Of a DNA stretch of 64,000 nt, positions 50,391-62,800 are shown one piece after another. The stretch comes from Anopheles merus. Lineage: Eukaryota > Arthropoda > Insecta > Diptera > Culicidae. The notes beneath the pieces were generated by a model that was given only the letters and a program-made list of their open reading frames with translations, did not search any database and was not told the origin of the DNA. Every line of letters begins with the position of its first letter. The stretch's first letter is position 1. Location of the stretch: the NCBI RefSeq assembly GCF_017562075.2, contig NC_054083.1:46532942-46596941 (forward strand), given 5' to 3'. Position numbers and translations under genes: made by a program.

Positions 50391-50483
<93 letters not shown>
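50391..50483. repeat. (TG)46 microsatellite, longest simple repeat in the window
   Basis: About 46 uninterrupted TG units. It produces the long Val-Cys and Thr-His shadow frames on both strands. Alternating purine-pyrimidine DNA of this length can adopt Z-form, and it is probably length-polymorphic. Confidence 0.96.
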
Positions 50484-50487
<4 letters not shown>

Positions 50488-52180
50488 CTGTGGGTGTGGT
50501 ATTAATAACCAGAAACAACAAAAAAGCAGTGGGTAACACATACTTTCCGATGCACTCCTGTCGGCGGATGCATATTGCTGCAATGCATGATGATGCCGGT
50601 TCCGTTTGATCAGTGTGCGAAAGTCGTTCGTAACCGTTCTGTCGACCCCGCCGGCTTGAAAGACAACCATTAGCCAAGAACACAGCACCGAGTCGATACA
50701 GAACCCCGCACCGTTTGCACAAAAACGTTAGCAAGTGGTGGAAGTATGTGCCGTCGCAGCCAACCCCGATGGGTGATGATGATGATGATGATGAGTGGTC
50801 TATATTGGGAGTGAAGATTTAGAGTCTTTTTTGTTCTTGTTGTTACTGTTGATGCTTCCACTCGCTTTTCACACCGCTGCGCCAGCCTTGACTGCTGCTG
50901 CTGCTCTGTGTAGGGTGAATGATGGGTCGGCTATCTTCCGGGTTTGATTTACGTATGCTTGGCTGTGCACAGACACACACAGAGAGAGAGAAACACGCAT
51001 CATGTTGGACTTGTGGCTAACTCCAATGAGCAGTGCAGTGGTGTATATGATGATGGTGTTTCGGCGTACAGCATGAAGCTAAAATAAAGAATAGCACATC
51101 TGCCTCAAACCTGTGCTGTTGCGCGCGCTGGCTGTGTCTAAGTTCTATTGAAGTGTCTAAGGTATCTGACACTACTCCTGGCGGGGCCAGAGAGGAGCTC
51201 AACCGTTGCTGAACTCTTCAAATCCTCATCCTCCTCTAGAGTGAGTTATTAATTCGAAGTGCGATGGGGGTATACAGCCAACACATCAGGTGCTTCAACC
51301 GGTGGCCTCACCTTCTCAAAGGACGAGGACAACGACGGCTTCAACGTGCAATCCGTCCGGACGAAAAGGAGTGTGTACGAACCACCGCCACCACCATCAC
51401 CACCATCGTTAAAAGTCAACGAGTGTGCATTAATTACTTCGGTGCCTTTTCGCCGGTGTAAATTCGGAGTAAATTGAATGTTCACTTTTTGAACCTTGCA
51501 CCAAGCTCTCCCTCTCCCTCTCTCTCTCTCTCTGCGGTACACCAAGAAGATGTGCGCTTGCCAGTGCGTGAAAGGTCTGGCGCCCAAGTCCTTTTAACGG
51601 AGAAGCGCATTAAATCAACACCGAATGGGGGGGGGCAAATATGCTGCAAAGGTGCAAGTGAATGATGTTTGATGCTGGGATGTTTTGCGAGGATGAGAAA
51701 ATGATTGCTCGAAATTAAACGCACACACACATACACATACATCTACAGTCACATGTTAGACACATGTTGACACATAAGTAGTCTAATGTGGCTCCTCTTG
51801 GTTCGCTTGAAGCTGGAAGCTCTCCACCGTCTGCCCTGATTGCATTATTGTCGGTGGCGAGAGCGTTTGTTCTTGTTCATCCCTCACCGGGGGACATTCA
51901 ATCGTACGCGCTCGAACGACTGACGATGACGACCCCTCCAAGCATTGGCGCCGCTCTTTCTTCGCCTGTGGATGATGATGTGTAGGGTGTTGGTCCTGTT
52001 TTGTGGCCACCGATACACCCAGACAAGGTGGCGTGGCAAGCGAATTTTGGAGATAAACCGGCGAGGGCACAAATAATTGCTTTTTGAAGAGCAAAGTAGT
52101 GACACACACTCTCCCTACTCGGTCTCTCGATCAGTAAAGTGTGGGGACAGGTGAAAGCTTCACGGAAGAGACCCCTTTTT

Positions 52181-52202
52181 GGGGGGGGGGGGGGGGGGGG
52201 GG
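52181..52202 (+). repeat. Poly(G) tract, 22 G
   Basis: Five T residues are followed by 22 consecutive G residues. It is the longest G run seen here and a likely G-quadruplex or triplex former. The length may be affected by sequencing error. Confidence 0.88.
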
Positions 52203-55200
52203 AGGATGAAGATTCCAAAAGGTAGACGAGAATCGTACGCTAAAAGGGCACACAGTGCACAGACAACACTGTTCTAATCACTTGCCGAGGCTATTGGCGC
52301 TGGTGGCTGCTGCTGCTTGTACCTCGCCGCTCCGAGAGGTTATCTTCGAACACAAAAGTCCACCAACAGTGCCGCAGCCGATGGCGGGGATGAGTAATTT
52401 CATTCACGCGTGATGGTTTAGATGCGTTCGATGCTAGATTGATTGTATGCTTTTTTCTAGGTGTCCTATTACTTTTTCCTGCGGTGTTAAGTTATGTTTT
52501 ATGAAGTGAAAGAGTTATTGCAGGTGTCGAGTATATGGTGCCTCAAAATGAAAGGGTTCATTCCCAATTTTTACACCCCTCAATTATGCTCGCTGTCTGC
52601 TGCCGTACAATTAAATCCACACCACAGTTTCGTGTATTGTTGTAAAACAATTATTAAATCCCGTCCTCCCTTCGACCGACAAACCGCCCTTGGTTGATTG
52701 AAACTGGGAATTTACTTGAATTTTATATACGTAATATATGAACTGCAGTTAATGATACAGCGCCACTAAACATGGTTAATTAAATGTATAATATCGCCCA
52801 CTGTGTTTGTGGCCAGCAGTAGCCCCGCGGTGTGCGTGTGTGTTTACGTATATCGGATTAATGAGTTGTGATATGGTATTAAAGTGTCCGTGCTTTTCCC
52901 TTGCGGGAACTTCCCCACGTGGTCCCTCCAGAACAGAGACACGATCGTGCTGCTGCCGCTGAATGATGGGTGGTAAGTGCATTAAGCGATATTTATTGTT
53001 TGCATTATCGACCATGCCACTGTAGTGTCAAGTGTGTGATGCAAAAATGCCAATTGGATGATGCTTGTTGTTTCGGGGGTTTTTTATATCTCTTTCTCCT
53101 CCTCCCCCATTGCCAATCGATTGGAATTTTATTTTATTTTATATGGATTAAAGGTAGTAGACACCAACCAACATGAGATGTGAACGTTTTATGAGGTGTG
53201 TAACATATATTTTAATTGTTCTTTTAAGTGTCTGGGGAAACACGTGGTGCATGGGAAATTTCATTTAATTGAGTGCTGTTTTTGATTATCTTTGTTGACA
53301 TAGTGATGCGGTTTTAGTGGCTTTATAAACGAAAATATTGGAAAACCTCCCAACGCGTCGTTGCGCTTCTTTTGTATTCTTTGGGGAACGCTTTGCTCTC
53401 AGCTCTGCTCTGCCCTCCCAAGAAAGAATGTACAAATCTTGTCATCTTCCGCAAAACAGCGCCAGAAATGGTTGAATTCTCCATTGGCCAACACGTTGGC
53501 AGTACGCACTCCTCCCCCCTAACACATGAATACACACACACTGGGGAATAAAAAAGTGAACATGAACATCATCACGCGTGTGGTGTGGCCAACAAGCGGC
53601 GAGTGTTCCTTCAAACTTTGGTGGATTTTGTGTGTGTGTGTGTGTGTGTGTGTGGTGAAATTGCGTCAATGCCGGCCGTACAGGCGGTTTTGACTTTGTC
53701 CCTCATGCCCCTCATAATATCCCCATCATACACAAAAAAAAACCCATCATACACCCGTCAACTGTTCGACCTGAGCCGCCAGCTGCTCGTCATCGAGCGG
53801 CGTTTGTGACTTCCGTACATTGGCTTCGGGGGCCACATGGGGACCGCGGCATACCATCACTACCGCCGAGTCTCGCTGAGTGTGGCGTCAAGGTGACGCG
53901 AGCTCATCTTCCCATGAGTAATACGACGCACGACGACGCCAAAAGACACGGGCGGCCTTTTTGGCGGGGTTTCGGTCTTTTTGGGGCTTTTCATTGGAGC
54001 CGAGTATAGAGAAGAGGAGGAGAGTGGATGAAAAGTATGTATCAACAGTATGAAATTGGACAGCCTGAACTGGCCGTGTTTTGTGCCACTGGGGGCCACC
54101 GCTCGGTGTACTTCCTAGCCTGCCCAATGCTCCAATTTCTATGCCCCTCGGAAGTTTGATGTACGCTTGCCTTATTCATGAGGTAGAGCGGAAGAAGGAG
54201 CGATACAGCGGCAGTGGAGAAAGTTATTGGAAATGGAAATGGAACCACAAAAGTTGAACATTTTTCAGCAAATCTTGTCGCCCAATTCGCCTCCATAAAG
54301 TAGCCATTTTTTGTTGTTGTTGCTGCTCAGATTGGTGTCGGGGTTAACAGATGCCACTCACGTGCATCGTTTTGCCGTCCATCGTGTCCCGCCCGGCAGT
54401 GTTGGTGTGGCGCTGTCAAACTTCTGTTGGATCCGCTTTATTTTTTATTTTTCGTTTTCTTCGCACGATTAAATTGAACCGCGGTTGTTGTCGTCGTGGT
54501 GGTGGTGGTGCTGCTGCTGCTGTACGCCATATTACACAATCCGCCCCCGGGGTGTACCGCTTCAATTCACCCACCACCCGGTCTCTTCCCATATGAAAGT
54601 GAGAGGACGGAAGGGGCAAAGTCCCGGAGAAACGATGCAATGATCTCTCCCGGTGTTCTGTACGGTTCGGATTGGCTTCATCGCGTTTGCCGCCGCTCTA
54701 ATATGAAGTCCAAGGTTAAGAAGTTGGTTGAATGGTTGGTGGAAGCGCGCACACACACAAAATGCTCCATTACACAGTAACGATATGATGGGGGGTCAGA
54801 TGTTGGGCGAATTCCGGGGCTGGCGTGTTGGGTGGGTAACTGAATTTCGTTGATCAATAGTTTATGCTCTTCTGCTGAACTGTTGTTACCATGTCGTTGC
54901 TCTCTTTCGGTAATCGTGTAGTGTAGTGGCACGGCACGACGAATGCAACATGATGAGGATGGCGCTGGCAGAAAATTGCATAAGCGAGCGTTCCTCGGCT
55001 CGTTGCCTATTTGCCATCCATTACACCCAAAGCATTGCTGTGTGCATGCATCCCGTCGTGTTCTATTTCGATTTTTTCTCCTGTTCTTTTTTTGTGTGTC
55101 GTTCGGTTGGTTGGTTTGGTCCGCGAATGTTTGGTTGGTGCAGTTTGGCTTTTTGAAGTAAACTACGTAGTAAATACGTAACCGACGAACCGGTGCTTTC

Positions 55201-55585
55201 TTTTTTGTGTGTCACGGGTGTGGGGAGTATGGGGAAGAGCAAAAAGGTTGCGTTTTGCCACAAATCGAATTTCTCTGGCATGGTACAACACTACTACGGG
55301 TCGGTGGACGTTCATGAAACTGGTGCAATTTAAAAACGGGAGAAGGCAATCTCGTTGCAGTCGCGACAGGATCGTACACCACACACACACACAGAAGGCG
55401 GCAGTATGTGTCTTTAACAGTGTGTGTGTAGGTGAAGGATGTGTTAAAGGGATAATTGAAAAAAATTCAATGGTATTGCAAAAGTCCAGGAAATTTAATT
55501 TTGATTGAATGACATTACACGTTCTGGCAATATTGAATTTATAAGATTTTAATCATTTTCCTTGATACATTGTTCTCGGTTTTTT

Positions 55586-55662
55586 TCGAGACTTGATCCG
55601 ATGCTTGTTGGGTGTGAAACAGATCGCTTACCAACTGCTCTATTAGAGCGTCTCGCGAAGCA
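55586..55662 (-). mobile_element. tRNA-like SINE head or tRNA pseudogene
   Basis: On the minus strand, TAGAGCAGTTGGTAAGCG matches a tRNA D-arm/A box. GGATCAAGTCTCG about 40 bases later resembles a B box. CGAGAC and GTCTCG at the two ends can pair as a short acceptor-like stem. A run of A follows the B box. The D-stem region is distorted (GCTCTAATAGAGC), so a functional tRNA is unlikely. It is unrelated in sequence to the three SINE200-like copies. Confidence 0.42.
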
Positions 55663-58600
55663 AATGTTAAACGTTGTACAGGTTCCTCAATGAATGATAA
55701 CCTTCACACTAATATGACGCTTTTCGAGGGTTTAATTCTATTTGGATGCTTTTTCGTGCAATTTATTCAAAGTGTGTTTATTTTTACATGTACAATTTTC
55801 TTCTGAGGCCAACCTTTTCTTTTCACATCAATTCGCTACCGAACGACATTGATTAACACATCAATTTTTTGCCTTTTGGTTAATCAAGTGTCACTCCGTC
55901 TGTCCGCGTCGGTCCGGTTCCTTTGCATGTGTATGCTCAGCTTTCCTGCCACAACTGTACCGCTAGAGCAGTGCCGGTGGCAGGCGAACTTTGAAGTGAT
56001 GAGGCACACAACACACAGCACCCAAAAAACCGCTGGACGGCTTCATCGTCGTTTGCGAACGTTGGCCTTGCCGCCGCAAATGATGATACGAGCTCCACGC
56101 GACATGCACGACAACGGCACCGCTGATGATGATGACGATGATGATGTGTGCCACATGTGTGTGGTTAAACTTTTTCACCAATTTCACGTTCACGCGAAGG
56201 ATTGTGGGCAGAGAAATGGGTGTGCACTTGTTTTCGTTGTTGTTTGGATTGTACTGTCGATGAGCGCTGAAGTCGCTGCTTTTGCCTGCTGCTATTGCTG
56301 GTGGTGTGTTTCAGTGTGGTGTACCTATTTTTGGGTGCCACTGCATGCGCATGCATGCAGATCCCCTCGAACACAAGCGTCCATGTGGCATCAATCGGTA
56401 GTGGCTGTTTAAAAAGAGAAAATAAGTACAGCACACAGGAGTACGAAGGTACAATGGTCGGATGCTGGTGGGTGGAATGTGTCTTGGCTGATTCTTGGGC
56501 TAATGGAAGATACTGTTTTTTGCAAAATTGCTTATTGGCACGAAATATGAGGTAACGGTGCGATGAGGAGATGATGCATTGGGGAAACATTTCAGAACAA
56601 TTAAAACTGTTGTCCTAGCTGGTGTAGATGTAATTGAATTAGTATTCTAGTGAGCCCATGTGATTTCCGAGATATTGGAGTGTTTCAAAAATGTATGTTC
56701 TCCCTTGCTTGTTGAATTGTTCCCCATCATGTAGAATTGTTCCTCATAAAATTGGCCATGTAAAACACACACAAAACTCCCGGTACACACTCTCTCTCTC
56801 TCTCTCTCTCCTAGCGCAGCACTTCATTTGGCAGCGTGTGACAGCTGTTAGAACACTGCGAAGAGAGCCGCATCGTGTTATAATTTGCAATCCCATCCAG
56901 CACTAGACGAAATGCCCGCATACACGTGCTTTCGTTAGTCGTTGGAAATTCTGCGATACTCTGCATAGGAAATGGCACAGAACACAGTGTGTTGTGTTTG
57001 CATTGGATTTGGGAGGCTTGCAATCACCATAATTATGTGAGACAACCATAATCGGTGTCGCGAAAGCTGCCGCTGCCTTCCCGAAAGCGAGGTGTGGACC
57101 ATGTGAGCCGCTTTTTTCTGGTGGCAGAGCTTTTCCGTACGTACAATGCGGGATAGATTTTGCTGAGATGATGGCCCGCTGCCTTCTGCTACTGAAAGCA
57201 AATAGTGGCCTTGAAGAGGCTCGGTTTGCATTTGTATAGTTTTGTCTACTTCTTTTTTATCGCTCTGTGTTGCTAAAAAGCTCCTGGCCGGTTCGTTCCT
57301 TACATACCGTAGTTCCCCGCAAAGTCCTAAGCGCGCAGCTCAACCCTGAGTGTGTGTGTGGGTGTGCCCTTGAGGATGTGGAATACGAATGGGATGTGCG
57401 GTTGAAGTGAGCATGTTTTGCGCCTGTACCGTGCAAAACGGTTCTGCCATTTTCTACATGCACCACGACAAATGGGCTTAGCAAACGCTCGCACTGCTCG
57501 GGGCACTCGGCAAAGCTCCATGTTTTTTCCCAGCGCAACTTCCGACTACTAGTGCCCGGATCTTCGCAGGTGTCATCGCGCGCTACAAGGCGCACCCACT
57601 TTAGTATGAGGTTCGGAGGTGATGATCTTGTGTAGTCTTAAAATTTAACACTACACTGATAAGTACACACAAGGAGTGAAAGGTCACACAACAGCACAAG
57701 AGCTCTCTTTGGCCCGTTTTTGTATCGAAGTATTTTGTGCCTTCCCGTGTGGACGAACCCGGGTGCTTTTGACGAACACCACCGTGTGAAACTGCACAAA
57801 TTTGTTCCCATCCAGGTTCTGGGTTTCCCTGGCGCGTGGATCAGCGCGTGTTCTGATCAAAATTTGCATCCACTCCCCCCGGCACACACCTCGGCACTCC
57901 TTTACGACACGTTTACGTGCAAATTTGTTTTTGTAAGCCTTCGTCATCATGCGGCCAGTGGCGTTTGCCCACAAATCCGTGGCGCGACGGATGTTCTCTG
58001 CTCTGGTGGTGTTTGTCACCAACCAGGGGCAGGCGGTGTGCGCTCGAAGGTTCATTAGCGTGCTCGCTTGTGTGTTGTACCCGGTGGGAGGAATTTCCTA
58101 CGCCGCGAGAGACCGTTGATGTTGATGTGTGTGCAGCTGCAATTTCTCTTGAGCGACAACCCCCCCCCTAAGCCTTCGGAATGCATCACCGCGACCGAGC
58201 AGGGGCGCGAAAAGACAAAAGCTTTCCTGCTCCGAGAGGAGCGGATGAGATGATAAAAAAGGCTCTTTTTCCTGCACAGGAAGGAAGTGCTTCGGACCCG
58301 AAAAACATGTCGACAGTGTGGAGACTCGAGAAGTCATCGCACACACACACACCCTGTGCTGCGGTCCGTCCTGGGTGTGTGTCGCACGGTGGGCGGTCAT
58401 CAGAGTGCCTCGTTAGTGAGTCACACACATGCTAGCCACATCAGGCATTGTGTGAGGTGTGCAATTGTGGGAAGAGATAGAGCTTTTTTGCCTCTCTGTG
58501 CCATGACCGTGAAAAGAGGGTGGACCATGGACGTATGTGTTGCTCCATACCGAACGCGATAGAGTGCTGGTAGGACAACTTCCTTCTGGCTTTTCAGTGC

Positions 58601-59625
58601 TTGCATCACGGCTGACCGTTAGGTGGAAGAGGACGAGGTCCATCGATGTCAACAGAGCACGGCTGAAGCTCGCTCGACCGAAAACCGAGAGAGTTCCCGC
58701 TGAGAGCCGAACTATTCTGTTCGGTACACTTCCGTCGCCCGGGACACAGCGCCAGACCGGTCCCCTGTACCGGAAGCACCGGCGCGAACAATGGGCTACC
58801 ACGAGCGTTGTCATCAAGCACTACTGCTCCTCCCCTCCCTCCTCGTTGGCTCATCCGCCGGGAGAGATAATTCATCACTTTTGATCCACCACCAACTGCG
58901 TGGTTGGTGACAATTCTGGGGGCGAAGAGGGGTTTGAAAATCGCTAGTTAACATTCCCGGGCTCCTCTATCCTTGGAATACTGTTCAGCCTAGTGGTCGT
59001 GTTGGATGTATGCTGAGTGGGGACATCCTCTCCCCACGTACTCTACCGGCGCCACCTTTTATCGCGTGACATGTCGACTGCTGTCGTTTGCCGTTGCCTG
59101 GACCGGGGAAAGGAAGAACCTGGGACCTATAGCCCAGCAGGCGAGCCACATTTATTCCCCGTGACAAATGATGGGAATTCTCTATTGCTCTCTTTTTTGC
59201 CTTAATTTCATCGCCATCACCATGAGGTGTGTGTACAATGGGTGAAGTGTGTGTGTAGTGTCTCGGTTGGAATGCAGGTCCTTTTTAGTTTTTCAAATGA
59301 TTTTTTGACGTTTTTCTTGCCATATTGCATTGTTTCAGACTTTAAAAGGTACATTTTATCGCTGTTCCATCAATGAAACAGAGAAGTTGAATCTGATTTA
59401 GTATTCAAGAAATATTAAAACAAAGATGTAACAGGTTATATGATTCTAATAATTGTGCTGTGCTCAAGGCATCGTACCTTTGAGCAATAGATTTTAGGAC
59501 ATTTAGCGAACTTTAGAGACATTCCATTTGAGATCTTCTTCATCTAAATCTAGGACAGCAAAAAGTAATGCTCATGAAGCCCGCTCATGTGGCATGTGTG
59601 ACCTGTGATGCTTAAGATGGTAACT

Positions 59626-59824
59626 TTTTCTTCTTCTGAGTCGGTGTAACAATTTGGAGCGAGTTTAAGTCTTTGCTTGTATTACAAATATGGTTGGATT
59701 ACCCCATAACAGTATGAATCCTACACGCGTACGGGGGTGTACGGTCCATGTGGGGCTTGAATCCATGGCAAGCGTGTCGTTAATTCGTGCGACTTGACAA
59801 CTGTACCACGAGACCGGCTGTTAC
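59626..59824 (-). mobile_element. tRNA-derived SINE (SINE200-like), diverged copy 3
   Basis: The head (minus strand AGCCGGTCTCGTGGTACAGT) and B-box region (GGATTCAAGCCCC) are recognisable. The middle has substitutions and deletions relative to the two young copies. A TTCTTCTT tail lies at the left end. The perfect 9-bp duplication ATGGTAACT flanks it at 59,617-59,625 and 59,825-59,833. It is older than copies 1 and 2 but in the same orientation. Confidence 0.85.
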
Positions 59825-59833
59825 ATGGTAACT

Positions 59834-62800
59834 CATTTTGCCTAATATGAATATAGAGTAGAACCGTTGTAGAATCTCTTGACGTGTGACATTTTTTTAT
59901 AGATTTTGTTGTAGGAAATTTCATGCTCTCATTCTACCTGCTTCATCTTCTAACCTGGAATTGCTCAAGACAACGTTTTGGGTCATGTAAGCCTCCGTCA
60001 CTTTATGTCTAAATTTCATTAATCTAGACTTGATGATTGCCTGACTTCTTTGAACTTGTCCTTACAAATCTATTCACTCTAAGCTTGTCCCGCTTTTGAC
60101 GTTTCGTAAAATCGAACAACCATGTAATAATATCCACCATACTCCTCCCTCCTGGAACGATTTCTCCAGCTCAATTCCAATCGATTTTGCTTGTCGGACG
60201 TCGCACCAAAACGAAAAACAAGAACCCACACAAAAAAACCCTAAGTGCTATGTTTCGCTAACCTTTTCCTCTCACCCGCATAATTCGGATACAATTTTGT
60301 AGGAAAAAAAAGCCATTCCCGGACCGGAATCTTTCAGCCATCTCAAAACTTCGTAACAATGTGTCCCTCGACGAGGAGGGCACATCAGCAGAATACACAG
60401 AAGCGTCTTCGGTAACGGTTTTCAATTTTTGCAAACCCATCGCTCGACGGCGAAACTCACTGTCACTGTTTGCTGCTAAACGGAACGATAAAATCCGGCT
60501 TCCCTACGATTTGCATTCGTGTGTCGGGCCCAGGTAATGAGGGTAAACCTCTGCTGTCTCCCTCCCTCGTGCATTCCGACGGTGCAGCAGCAGCAGCAGC
60601 AGCAGCAGCAGCTTGTGCTTTATGGGACGAGATAAATTTCTCCCGGGATAATATCGTGCAAGGCGGCAAGGGGCTCATAGGGGCTGAGATGAGCTTCTTG
60701 CCGAAAGAGAGAAGTACCTGGTATCATTCTGGCGCGCATACCTATTGGAACTGCGGAGGGAATGTTGTACCCGTCTGAATGTGCCACAAAAAGTTAAGCA
60801 AAGTTAGGAGAGGACACAAATGTATGCGGTGATTCCAGTGCAGGATATATGTATATATAAAAAACAAACGATCCTCAGAAAGAAAGCACGCAAAAGACTT
60901 CTGTGGAATGCGCTTGTCAAGGTTTGGACTTTTACCAAGAGCGATTGGTGGGATCATTCCCCCGAACCGAGGGTAGAGTCGGGTATATATATAAGCAAAA
61001 GGGACACCAAACTCTAGACGGATCGAGCCCCGTATCCTCTTGCATATTTGCATATGCTCTCTGCACAGTTGTGCGGTGGAACGTTTTCGGTACCCCCCAC
61101 GGGACGGGGACCATTCCTGTGGTCTCATTATTTAGGCAGGAATGTCTTCTGCTCTCATTCCCGTCCATCATCATCATCGTCGTCATCATCTTTCGCCGGT
61201 TGAAGGATTCTCGCTTCGTTTCCCTTTTTTTCTTGTAAAAATATCTTTCGAGGGTCGGTGTCGGTGGGTTGTGAGGTTTAGTGTCCGTTCCTTTTTGCTT
61301 CGATTGTGTATCGTAAATGTTTTATATTGTACCAGTTCTGCTTTTCCAACCAACTCCCTTTTAAACTTGTATCAACTGATTGAGCGATTGCGATTAATGT
61401 GCTGCAACTATGGACATGGTTTGCATTTTTTTTAAATGATTCTCTATCTCATTCTTCTCATTTTAGGTAAGTTTCGAGATAAAGTCCAGTTTGAGAATGG
61501 TTCCAGATAAAGCAAACTTAAATGTGGGCTGCCACATCACGACATGGCGAGTTTCTACATCATCAGCAGCAGCAGCTCCACGGAGAGAGCATCCGGTGTG
61601 GGCTGAGAAATAATCATCACCTTGCCTCGGGGGGGACCTACTCCCTCACGACCCTAAACGACTCCGGATCGGTGTAGTAGAGCTTCTCAACCGTTTCTCG
61701 AAGCACTGTAAAGGTCATTCGGGTTTGAGTGGGTGTGTTTGTGTCCTTGCTGCCACCATTACGCTTACGTGCACTTTTTCCTTGACTTTCCCGAGCGAGC
61801 GCACCATTTTTTCCCCAGAAACACACCTTGCTTTCGGTAAGGTGAAGTACGAACGTGACGATAAGTGTGTAGTAAAGGATTTGAGGGATCTCGGATACAA
61901 TATTCGACTAGCACAAGGACAAAAAAGAATGGACGAAAAAAAAAAGTACATCGTGCGAAGGAAAGAAGGAGCGTGTTAGCCAAAAGTGTGCGCTAAAGTC
62001 CATTGAATAAATTGCAGGGGTTTCGTCGCGTAGCACTCAGCAAAGGCAAAAAAACCCTTTCGCCTCCGAGAATCGAAGAAGCGGAAGAAGGCGAAGCAGT
62101 ATGCAACACGATAACGGGGGGAAAACGTTCGAATCGATATCCCTAGCAGCGCGGGAGCTTTAATAATGCATGAGGAAAACGCTCGAGAAGTGGATGAAAA
62201 ATAGTAGAACAAAATGTATAAGACGAACTTCACTAGGACACCGAGAACCGGCGCATGGTACAATCTTTTTGACACACTTTTGCACACCGATCCTTTTGCC
62301 ACCTTTCCCCGGTGTATCACTCGATTGTGGGATCGCTGGTATGTGAGGGAGCGAAAGTGCATAAAATGAAAGCAACCTAACTGCAGGACACACAAGTCTT
62401 TTCCTACTACCTATTTTGGCACGAAAAAAGGTGTGTGCTGCTTTGAAGGAAACAACGGTGGCGGCAGCGGCGGCAGCAGCAGGATTTGTTGTAATCCTGT
62501 CGTCACCCGTTCTCTCCCGTGTCGTTAAGGATTCTCGTTTGAAGTGTAAAGTACTTTACGTCCGTGGGGTACGGGCGTGTTCTGTTCGTGCTGGTGTTGC
62601 AGGTAAAGTTTTTCGATGACTTTTCGCGCGCGCCCTGGCACTATTCCGTAGCCGTGTCAAGTATTGGCTCTGGTTATGCTGGTTGCAATGCATTGCTCGA
62701 AGGTGGTTGCCAAACCACCAATCGCACACCGAGCTGCATTGCTCGTCTGGTCGCCACTGTATCGGTACGATAGGAAATGAATTATTTATTGTGTGGTGGA

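Larger units (their letters stand above)
48490..59616. other. Presumed intron or intergenic DNA, middle-right part
   Basis: I see no confirmed exon. A minus-strand splice-bounded segment at 50,544-50,654 and coding-like stretches near 51,253-51,480 and 53,747-53,860 are given as findings. Other short simple repeats are (GAT)n at 50,770-50,793, a GGT/GCT run at 54,497-54,522, GAT-rich DNA near 56,122-56,145 and a (GT)n tract near 53,631-53,653. Confidence 0.35.

Noticed and set aside
55849..56412. 187-codon plus-strand open frame
   Set aside because: It contains a GAT-repeat Asp run and Cys/Trp-rich random-looking sequence, with no signal for a gene.
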